Program-made: the position numbers and the translations under genes | DNA from: Elusimicrobia bacterium RIFOXYB2_FULL_49_7 | GTDB lineage: Bacteria > Fibrobacterota > OXYB2-FULL-49-7 | NCBI GenBank assembly: GCA_001800515.1 | Contig: MGVN01000052.1 | Coordinates: 4,025 to 12,116, forward strand | Length of the DNA: 8,092 nucleotides | Direction of reading: 5' to 3' | The notes under the pieces: generated by a model | Seen by the model: only the letters and a program-made list of their open reading frames with translations | Told to the model about the DNA's origin: nothing | Databases searched by the model: none | Shown here: piece after piece, positions 1-5,666 of the stretch | How the letters are laid out: every line of letters starts with the position of its first letter | How positions within the stretch are numbered: position 1 is the first letter of the stretch

Positions 1-338
1 TCATTAAGGATAAGAATGCCGGTGGTTTGAGAATAGCCATATTTCGTCCGGTTTTCCGGAAAGCAGGAGGCCCATTTCAGTCCGCAGGAAAACTGTTCGG
101 GGATATAGGCCGGCATCGCATGCATCAGCGTATCACGCAGAGGATGCAGTCCTATTTTTGCAGGCATTTCAACGCTTCTTTTGCTGTATTCGATCATCGC
201 TTTTTCGGTATATTCGATGATCTGGTCTTCGGTCAGGCCGATACTTCGGACTTCCGACTGCGTGAGACATAACATTTCCTGATTGATCCTGAGTTTGCCG
301 TTTATCCAATTTCTGTATTCTTCTTTTGTCATGAGCAT
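1..338 (-). CDS. Ornithine cyclodeaminase / mu-crystallin family protein, N-terminal part (runs off left edge)
   Basis: The frame is open from ATG at 338 to the window edge, giving 112 residues and a partial codon. The stretch around residues 58-112 is the N-terminal substrate-domain signature of the ornithine cyclodeaminase/mu-crystallin fold: MPAKIGLHP (58-66), MHAMPAYIP (72-80), GLKWASCFPENR (86-97) and GILILN (107-112). Members are NAD(P)-dependent dehydrogenases, cyclodeaminases or ketimine reductases of about 320-390 residues, so roughly two thirds, including the Rossmann domain, lies outside. From memory the HAMPAYIP and FPEN segments recall proteins annotated as tyramine oxidase subunit B, a subgroup of this family, so ornithine need not be the substrate. 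A second ATG at 332 is an equally possible start: GGAAAGG lies 8 bases before 338, and AAGG lies 8 bases before 332. The gene points the same way as the Hsp70 gene but is 293 bases away behind an AT-rich candidate promoter, so it is probably a separate unit. Confidence 0.82.
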   Translation of the reverse strand, partial: MLMTKEEYRNWINGKLRINQEMLCLTQSEVRSIGLTEDQIIEYTEKAMIEYSKRSVEMPAKIGLHPLRDTLMHAMPAYIPEQFSCGLKWASCFPENRTKYGYSQTTGILILN

Positions 339-631
339 TACCTTAACCTTTCCTTTTCATTTTTAAACCGATAAACAATTAAAAAATAGACCTTCTAAAT
401 CCCAAAAATCAAATAAAAATATCCGCATCAACTCAGCAGGGGGAAAGGATTGGCGAAACAATCTCCCGGATCGCCTTTCCTATCGCGGTTTCCTGGAACA
501 ACGCTTGGTTTTCAAAGACAGGAAGATCCGCAGGGAGCGGAAAGCGAACCATCACGGAAAAACCACGGCAATCCCTTGCGCACAAGCGCGTCCAACCCCA
601 TTCTTAATGCCGAACAGGTGGCGCGAACTTA
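339..631. other. Non-coding gap between the Hsp70 gene and the ornithine cyclodeaminase family gene
   Basis: No convincing gene lies here. The right part (about 430-631) is of ordinary composition and would be the 3' trailer of the Hsp70 transcript. It contains two very short hairpins, TCCGC/GCGGA at 527-541 and GCGC/GCGC at 578-589, neither followed by a T tract on the minus strand, so I see no clear intrinsic terminator. The left part (about 343-430) is strongly AT-rich and carries the candidate promoter and ribosome binding sequence of the leftward gene. Short open frames on both strands have no ribosome binding site and no recognisable product. Confidence 0.6.
383..412 (-). promoter_or_regulatory. 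Candidate sigma70-type promoter for the ornithine cyclodeaminase family gene
   Basis: On the minus strand TTGATT (plus 407-412, four of six to TTGACA) is followed after 18 bases by TATTTT (plus 383-388, four of six to TATAAT), inside the AT-rich stretch before the gene. Transcription would begin near 376, leaving a leader of about 38 bases that includes the GGAAAGG sequence. The boxes are degenerate and AT-rich DNA gives such matches by chance. The -10 box sits in a 12-mer nearly identical to the one before the other minus-strand operon (4067-4078). Confidence 0.35.
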
Positions 632-3136
632 TCACACGCGATAGAACGGGATATCCGGCCGGACCCGTTGGGTGTTTTCTTCCTCCTCTTTTGTCATCAG
701 GGCCCAAAGAGAACGAACAATGGTTTTGAGTCCATCGGTATTCCCGGACTTGAGTGTGGCCTTACCCTCGGCAAGAAGATCGTTGGCGCGAATGCCATCC
801 GACCATTTTATCTTATTGAATGTGATGAAAATATTATTAAAAATAGAGACCCAAAATCCGGGTTGATTGACAAGAATGGCATGGCGTAATACCGACAGTT
901 TTTCCGTTAATTCAACGGCCGACTTGCGATCCCGCTCCTTAACGGACCGCTCCATCTCGGACTGCAGGCGATTCAGGTTTTCCCGATCCGGTTTTTCGCC
1001 GAATATCTCGACAATCTTTTTTGCGTGCTTGTAGGTTTCCTGTAAATCATTTTCCACCGAATTCCAGTGCGTATCCTGCAACAGCGTATCAATGCGCATC
1101 TGAATCTCATTCAAGCGGTAACGGATGCCGAACCCGGAATCCTCATCCTCCCGACGTGTACGGTTCAGATGGATAAGCGACACGACCTGTTCGCGAAGCC
1201 GCTGCCGTTCCGAAACACCGCGGTCATCGGACAAATCGGCCGATGCCGGCAAGGCCGAAAGACGCGACAACTCCTCCTGAAGCTCATCCACCAGGCATTG
1301 CTGGTCGATCAGTGCGGCCCGGAAGGAGGTCTTGAGCACATGTTTGATGGTTTCATCAATCGCCGGAAAAAAGGCCGAAACATCAATGCGCCGCGATTCG
1401 TCCATGGACAACGTAATTTCCACTTCACTGCCGGCCGCGACATCATGGCTTAATTGGGAGCCGTCAATCGCGATTTCGCCTACCATGACATTGCGTATCG
1501 GCCGGGTACTGTGAACCCCCTCACGCACGATGATTTTGAAACTGTCTCCGGCTTTCCCTTTATGCAAGGGAGCTTTGGTATGAAAGACCTTCTTGCCGAT
1601 GGCCGGGAGCAATTCTCCCTTGGAAAGCAGGGGCACTGTGGTATGCCCCAATTCGTCGGTCTCGGCTTCAATACAAATATCATGCGGCAACGGCGGGTTG
1701 CTGATTTGAAGCCCTTGCAAGATGGAGAAATTCTCCGGCTCCGACGGGATCCGGTTCCCCGCCGCATCGGACATATAAACCGAGAATTCGTTAACCACCC
1801 CTTCAAATAAGGATAGCCGGAAAGAAGCCGTATCCCCGGTCAGGGCAATGCGTCCTGAAGCAAAGCCTTCATCCGACCGGACCACTTCGGCAAACAAGGA
1901 TTCCGGCACATCCCCCCGCGTGGTCTGACGGTCAAAGCGCACGGTAAACGGCGCCTCGTTTTCCACAACCGTATTCGGGTAGTTGAATTCCATTTGGAGA
2001 CGGGAAAACTCCCGTTTCCGTTTAGAGGCGGGAATGGGCCGGGTGGAGGCATACAGAGCCGCGCCCGCAGCCACGGCGGTCATGGGATCCATGGACACAT
2101 TGATATTGGGCGACAACTCCGATACGATACGATTCCGGACATAGGGAATGAAGGTGGGGCCGCCGATAAGCAGAACATTCTTGATTTCCGATGGTTTGAG
2201 CCGGTTCCGCTTAAGCAGGTCGTGCGACAAGGAAAGGGAGCGATCCACCAGCGGTTTGATTAATCCTTCAAACTGAGGCCGCTCAATTTCGATGCAGATA
2301 TCGAGATCCCGGCCTTCGTCGTCCTGGAGAAAAGAGGGATCATCGGGTTCAATAAGGACCTTGCTTTGGGAGGAAAGCTGAATTTTAGCCTGTTCGGCAA
2401 TACGCTTCCAGGCGTTTTCAAGGCGCATACGCTTGTATTTATCCGCGAGAATGGCGTCAATTTTAAATTCCTGCCGGAGCCTCGGAACGATAATCTCATC
2501 CACCAACAGGAGATCCATATTCTTACCGCCCAAATGGTTGTCCCCTGATATATCAACCACTTTGATGATGCCCGAATCCGCATTCATGAGCGCGGCATCG
2601 AAAGTACCGCCGCCCATGTCGAAAACCAGCCAATGACCGTTAAAGACGTCTTCATCCATGATATAGGCCAATGAAGCGGCAATGGGTTCTTGGAGCAGTT
2701 CGCAATAGTCAAATCCGGCCAATTCCGCAGCACGCTGCGTGGCTTCAATCTGCACCTGATCGAAATCTGCGGGCACGGTCACCACCACGGCATTGAACTC
2801 ATCATCCTTGACCGACGTTTTCAAGGTCCGGAGAATTTGGGCGGATAACTCTTCGGATGTGAAGGATTTCTGGCTGTTGGGAAAGGCGTACCGGACCTCG
2901 GTGCCCATCGTGCGCTTGAATTCGGTTTTGGTGTTTTCCGGATCAATGGTAAGCCGACTGTAGGCGGGATCACCGACCAACAGCTGGCCATGTTTGGTAT
3001 AGTGCACGCAGGACGGCGTCGTATCCTTTTGGAGACGTTCGCTTTTCAGCATGCGGACCCGGCCTTTTTCAAAGCGGCACAGGGCCGAATTGGTGGTGCC
3101 GAGGTCGATACCGTAATCGATTTTCTGTCTTTGCAT
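632..3136 (-). CDS. Non-canonical Hsp70 (DnaK-like) ATPase with inserted beta domain and long helical C-terminus
   Basis: This is an 834-residue Hsp70; DnaK has about 640. The ATPase domain (about 6-365) is intact: GIDLGTTNS (9-17), K74 in FKR matching DnaK K70, VPADF (121-125), E150 in QEPIAA matching E171, FDMGGGTFD (172-180) with T178 matching T199, HLGG (201-204) and the adenosine motif LLIGGP (322-327). It should bind and hydrolyse ATP in the cytoplasm. DnaK's linker and DVTPLSLGIE segment are not at their usual place: about 110 residues of beta-rich sequence (375-482) intervene. A DnaK-like substrate-binding beta domain then seems to run from about 485 to 597, with LPAIGKKVFHT (510-520) and a VEITLSMDES segment (572-581). 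Residues 600-834 are mostly charged and helical. I recall similar 800-900 residue 'Hsp70 family proteins' in other bacteria, without a defined client. The gene starts 17 bases after the GrpE-like membrane gene, surely in the same operon. Only a weak AAGAAAG precedes the ATG, so coupled translation is plausible. Confidence 0.95.
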   Translation of the reverse strand: MQRQKIDYGIDLGTTNSALCRFEKGRVRMLKSERLQKDTTPSCVHYTKHGQLLVGDPAYSRLTIDPENTKTEFKRTMGTEVRYAFPNSQKSFTSEELSAQILRTLKTSVKDDEFNAVVVTVPADFDQVQIEATQRAAELAGFDYCELLQEPIAASLAYIMDEDVFNGHWLVFDMGGGTFDAALMNADSGIIKVVDISGDNHLGGKNMDLLLVDEIIVPRLRQEFKIDAILADKYKRMRLENAWKRIAEQAKIQLSSQSKVLIEPDDPSFLQDDEGRDLDICIEIERPQFEGLIKPLVDRSLSLSHDLLKRNRLKPSEIKNVLLIGGPTFIPYVRNRIVSELSPNINVSMDPMTAVAAGAALYASTRPIPASKRKREFSRLQMEFNYPNTVVENEAPFTVRFDRQTTRGDVPESLFAEVVRSDEGFASGRIALTGDTASFRLSLFEGVVNEFSVYMSDAAGNRIPSEPENFSILQGLQISNPPLPHDICIEAETDELGHTTVPLLSKGELLPAIGKKVFHTKAPLHKGKAGDSFKIIVREGVHSTRPIRNVMVGEIAIDGSQLSHDVAAGSEVEITLSMDESRRIDVSAFFPAIDETIKHVLKTSFRAALIDQQCLVDELQEELSRLSALPASADLSDDRGVSERQRLREQVVSLIHLNRTRREDEDSGFGIRYRLNEIQMRIDTLLQDTHWNSVENDLQETYKHAKKIVEIFGEKPDRENLNRLQSEMERSVKERDRKSAVELTEKLSVLRHAILVNQPGFWVSIFNNIFITFNKIKWSDGIRANDLLAEGKATLKSGNTDGLKTIVRSLWALMTKEEEENTQRVRPDIPFYRV

Positions 3137-3153
3137 GGTTCGGGTCTTTCTTA

Positions 3154-4053
3154 TTAACGGGCAAGATCAATGGCGGACATGGCCACTTCAATCTCGCCAT
3201 GTGATATGATCCGTCCGTGGAATTTCACCTGCGGCCGCAGGGTCCGGAGAATCCGGCGTTCACCTTTTTGCATATCATCCACCGGAATGAAATCACGGAC
3301 CAAAGCAGACATTCCGTCGTTATAAGACATCCCCGTGAGGTTGTGGATTTCGTAACCGCGAATCCGAAGCTCATCCGTGAGGCGCTGGAGGGCATTGGAA
3401 AGGGCGGTCACTCCTTTTGTTTCCGGCGGCATTCGTTCGATCCGAAGCCGCATCCGGTGAAGCTCATCAGCCACTTTGATGAAAAAAACATGGCTGTCCG
3501 CATCCTCTTCCGGCGCTTCTGTTCCGGCAATGGCGGGTTCCGTCTTTTCCTTTTTTTGCGCAAGCGTATCGACCCAACCGGTCACTTGAGTCAGGTGTTC
3601 CGCTGCAACCTCGTCCATATTCTTCTGTCGAGTCAGCAAACGAGGCAAAAAGAAAAACAACGCGATAAAGAGCAGAATGACGATACTGAATGAAACATAA
3701 ACAAAGAGACGGATATGTCGCTCCATTTCCCGCATCTTGAGGAGACTGTTGTTGACCAAACTGTCCGCCACATCCGCTGCAAAAAGGCGGTTTTGGCGGA
3801 GCTGTTCCTCCATTTGCAACTGTTTGGATTGCAGGGAACGGTAGAGCGTATCCAGACGGCGGGTCGTTCGGCGAAGGGTATCGGCCATCTCACCGTCGCT
3901 CCGCCGGAGCTGCCCATAAGCTTTGGATAACGCCCGAATCGCGGTTCCTTGACGGCTTACCTGCTGTTGAAAATCATTGCCGTTCTGACCCGGTGCCGAA
4001 AAAAGCGGCACCAGACAAAACAAACAGAGCCAGAGAAAAAGTCGTTTTTGCAT
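3154..4053 (-). CDS. Membrane-anchored coiled-coil protein with cytoplasmic GrpE-like domain, probable Hsp70 partner
   Basis: This 299-residue protein reads as: signal peptide (1-20, MQKR then a hydrophobic core ending FSA); a coiled-coil-like charged segment (about 27-113); one membrane helix (about 116-138) followed by RLLTRQK, a positive-inside flank; an acidic linker (about 145-188); and a C-terminal module (189-293). The topology implied is coiled coil in the periplasm and C-terminus in the cytoplasm. The C-terminal module follows the GrpE pattern: a helix (IKVADELHRMRLRIERM), a second helix ending RIRGYEIHNL, then GMSYNDGMSALV, IPVDDMQKGE, and a final beta-type stretch RPQVKFHGRIISHGEIEVA. 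GrpE has G-EI---G--FD---H-AV, a pause, then strands ending in -VRVA. The match is by eye and remote. Its place just upstream of the Hsp70 gene supports a role as a dedicated nucleotide-exchange or membrane-recruiting factor. It could instead be only a scaffold. I know of no gene name. Confidence 0.78.
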   Translation of the reverse strand: MQKRLFLWLCLFCLVPLFSAPGQNGNDFQQQVSRQGTAIRALSKAYGQLRRSDGEMADTLRRTTRRLDTLYRSLQSKQLQMEEQLRQNRLFAADVADSLVNNSLLKMREMERHIRLFVYVSFSIVILLFIALFFFLPRLLTRQKNMDEVAAEHLTQVTGWVDTLAQKKEKTEPAIAGTEAPEEDADSHVFFIKVADELHRMRLRIERMPPETKGVTALSNALQRLTDELRIRGYEIHNLTGMSYNDGMSALVRDFIPVDDMQKGERRILRTLRPQVKFHGRIISHGEIEVAMSAIDLAR

Positions 4054-4077
4054 AAGTCTTTTAAGTAAAATAGACTT
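4054..4077. repeat. Inverted repeat in the divergent intergenic region, possible operator
   Basis: AAGTCT (4054-4059) and AGACTT (4072-4077) form a perfect 6-base inverted repeat with a 12-base AT-rich centre. It abuts the ATG of the GrpE-like membrane gene and covers the candidate -10 box and start point on the minus strand. A protein bound here would block that promoter; as RNA, only the start-proximal arm would be transcribed from the proposed start, so a hairpin role is less likely. Six-base arms are short and may be chance. Confidence 0.3.
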
Positions 4078-4095
4078 TTTTAGCGGTTAGGACAA
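4067..4095 (-). promoter_or_regulatory. Candidate sigma70-type promoter for the GrpE-like/Hsp70 operon
   Basis: On the minus strand TTGTCC (plus 4090-4095) is followed after exactly 17 bases by TATTTT (plus 4067-4072), each matching four of six consensus bases. Transcription would start near 4060, only about 7 bases before the ATG at 4053, which fits the absence of a recognisable Shine-Dalgarno sequence there and would make the message nearly leaderless. I see no heat-shock promoter of the sigma32 type or CIRCE element, which one might expect before a chaperone gene. Confidence 0.38.
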
Positions 4096-4111
4096 TATGT
4101 ATCTTTTGTGA

Positions 4112-4924
4112 ATGAAAAACCGGACCGTTCCGCTCAACAGCCTCCTGCGTCAGGCTGCGACAATAGCATCCCTTTTATGTCATCGCGGATGGGCGGAACG
4201 AAATGCCGGAAATTTCTCGGTCCGTTTGCCCGGCAAACCCTCCGCGTTCCCGACATTCCCCAAAAAAAAGATATTCTCCGGCACCTTACCGGAAGCATTG
4301 CCCGAGCTTATTTCCGATTGGTTTTATGTCACCGTCAGCGGCAGCCGCATGCGCGACCTGGCGGTCCAACCTGCAGAGAGTTCCTTAATGGTCAGGCTCC
4401 AAAAGAATGGTCGTGATTTCCAAGCCTTCCCTCTTAAGGGAGAGGCCAAACAACCCACCTCGGAACTGGCCTCACACCTGCTCATCCACTGTTTCCTAAA
4501 AAAACAGGGGGCCTTGAAGAAGGCGATATTGCACACCCATCCCACGGAACTGATTGCATTGACCCAGATTCCAGCCTGCCGGAACAAAGCGCACCTCAAC
4601 CGTCTTCTGCTTGGAATGTATGCGGAATGCGCCATGTTTGTACCCAAGGGGGTAGGCCTTCTGCCTTTTATGTTATCCGGAGGGTTGGATATCGCCAAAG
4701 CAACCTTGGCTGAACTAAAAGAACACGATACGGTTCTCTGGGCCAAACACGGAGTCCTCTCGGTGGGCCGGGATTTGGACGATGCCTTTGATTCCGTGGA
4801 TATGGTCGCCAAAGCCGCAGACATCTTTTTAAAAGTCAAATCCTCAGGTCATGAACCGGAAGGTCTTTCGTTGGACCATATCCGAGCACTGGCCCGACTT
4901 GCAGCACCCATGCTCCTCCGTTAG
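4112..4924 (+). CDS. rhaD: Rhamnulose-1-phosphate aldolase (RhaD-type class II aldolase)
   Basis: RhaD cleaves L-rhamnulose 1-phosphate to dihydroxyacetone phosphate and L-lactaldehyde in the cytoplasm, using zinc. The 270 residues match the 274-residue E. coli enzyme nearly end to end: [14 protein letters not shown] (26-39) for [22 protein letters not shown] (71-78) for FIVTGSGK, PTSEL (115-119), [11 protein letters not shown] (141-151) for HCHATNLIALT, and WAKHGV (210-215). All key positions are present: zinc ligands H141, H143 and H213, catalytic E118, and E172 matching E171. The ATG at 4112 gives the family's usual N-terminus; no Shine-Dalgarno sequence precedes it. It is the first gene of a rightward group with a glycosyltransferase 25 bases on. 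No rhamnose kinase, isomerase or transporter is in view, so the in vivo substrate may be another deoxy-ketose phosphate. Other class II aldolases such as fuculose-phosphate aldolase are shorter (about 215 residues) and lack the extra segments seen here. Confidence 0.85.
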   Translation: MKNRTVPLNSLLRQAATIASLLCHRGWAERNAGNFSVRLPGKPSAFPTFPKKKIFSGTLPEALPELISDWFYVTVSGSRMRDLAVQPAESSLMVRLQKNGRDFQAFPLKGEAKQPTSELASHLLIHCFLKKQGALKKAILHTHPTELIALTQIPACRNKAHLNRLLLGMYAECAMFVPKGVGLLPFMLSGGLDIAKATLAELKEHDTVLWAKHGVLSVGRDLDDAFDSVDMVAKAADIFLKVKSSGHEPEGLSLDHIRALARLAAPMLLR

Positions 4925-4949
4925 GTTCGGCAAGGTCAACATCAACACA

Positions 4950-5633
4950 ATGAAAATATCCGTCATTATCCCAATCTATAACGAACAAGCGACCCTGCCG
5001 GCACTTTTAAACAAGGTTGCTGCCGCTCCCTTTGATAAAGAAATTATACTGGTGGACGACGGCTCCACGGATGGGTCACGGGAATACCTGGCCGCTCTTC
5101 CAAAAGAACCGGATCGCCTTTATTTATTCCATGAGCAGAATTGCGGGAAAGGGGCAGCATTACGAACCGGCTTTTCCCGCGCCACCGGAGAGATTATCAT
5201 CATTCAGGATGGGGATCTTGAATATGATCCCAAAGACTACCCGGCCCTGCTGGAACCCATCAAACAAGGCAAGGCGGATGTGGTCTATGGTTCCCGCTTT
5301 TTAGGCGGCCCGCACCGCGTCCTCTACTTCTGGCATTCGGTGGGCAATTTCGCGCTCACCACCCTATCCAACATGATGACCAATCTCAATCTGACGGATA
5401 TGGAAACCTGTTATAAGGTCTTTCGCCGAGAAATTCTGTCCGGGATGAATTTGAAATGCAACCGCTTCGGATTCGAAGTGGAATTCACGGCCAAGATGGC
5501 CAAAAAAGGATGCCGGGTCTTTGAGGTGCCTATCAGCTACAACGGCCGCGATTATTCCGAAGGAAAAAAAATCTCCTGGAAAGACGGGGTCAAAGCGTTC
5601 TTTCTTATTCTTTGGTTCAAACTGTTTGATTGA
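4950..5633 (+). CDS. Family 2 glycosyltransferase, DPM1-like, soluble
   Basis: The 227-residue protein is a GT-A fold family 2 glycosyltransferase of the dolichol-phosphate mannose synthase-like group. It shows VIIPIYNE (5-12), VDDGSTDGS (35-43), [10 protein letters not shown] (66-75), the metal-binding D-x-D in QDGDLEYDP (86-94, D87 and D89), ADVVYGSRF (109-117), TDMETCYK (149-156), FGFEVE (173-178) and [10 protein letters not shown] (199-208). Such enzymes transfer a sugar from a nucleotide sugar, usually to a polyprenyl phosphate on the cytoplasmic face. It has no C-terminal membrane helices, so it is the soluble form; the hydrophobic end (216-225) may touch the membrane. The start at 4950 is chosen because the fold begins there. 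An in-frame ATG at 4851 would add 33 residues inside the aldolase gene with no family similarity. Only a distant AAGG precedes 4950, so coupling to the upstream gene is plausible. The sugar and acceptor cannot be told. Confidence 0.92.
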   Translation: MKISVIIPIYNEQATLPALLNKVAAAPFDKEIILVDDGSTDGSREYLAALPKEPDRLYLFHEQNCGKGAALRTGFSRATGEIIIIQDGDLEYDPKDYPALLEPIKQGKADVVYGSRFLGGPHRVLYFWHSVGNFALTTLSNMMTNLNLTDMETCYKVFRREILSGMNLKCNRFGFEVEFTAKMAKKGCRVFEVPISYNGRDYSEGKKISWKDGVKAFFLILWFKLFD

Positions 5634-5666
5634 TTTCCTGCCATGGTATTCAGAATGAATTGTTAA

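Noticed and set aside
433..552. Minus-strand open frame of 39 residues between the Hsp70 and ornithine cyclodeaminase family genes
   Set aside because: It has no ribosome binding site, no recognisable sequence and lies in presumed 3' trailer DNA; an open frame this short is expected by chance.
527..589. Short hairpins downstream of the Hsp70 stop as an intrinsic terminator
   Set aside because: Stems are only 4-5 pairs and no run of T follows on the minus strand.
654..663. Perfect 10-base palindrome TCCGGCCGGA
   Set aside because: It lies inside the 3' end of the Hsp70 coding region in ordinary codons and has no flanking structure or T tract, so it is not a terminator or convincing site.
450..729. 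Two overlapping plus-strand open frames of 64 and 74 residues reaching into the Hsp70 3' end
   Set aside because: They overlap each other and a certain gene on the opposite strand, and have arginine- and proline-rich composition typical of a shadow frame.
1067..1810. Long plus-strand open frames antisense to the Hsp70 gene
   Set aside because: They lie wholly within a conserved coding region on the other strand and their translations show no domain; they are side effects of codon bias.
3217..3693. 158-residue plus-strand open frame antisense to the GrpE-like gene
   Set aside because: The opposite strand has a coherent protein with signal peptide, membrane helix and conserved end; this frame has none.
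4324..4839. 171-residue minus-strand open frame inside the aldolase gene
   Set aside because: The plus frame is an end-to-end match to RhaD with every active-site residue; the antisense frame is a shadow.
4851..4949. N-terminal extension of the glycosyltransferase from ATG at 4851
   Set aside because: It overlaps the aldolase gene by 74 bases, adds 33 residues with no family similarity, and the fold begins exactly at the ATG at 4950.
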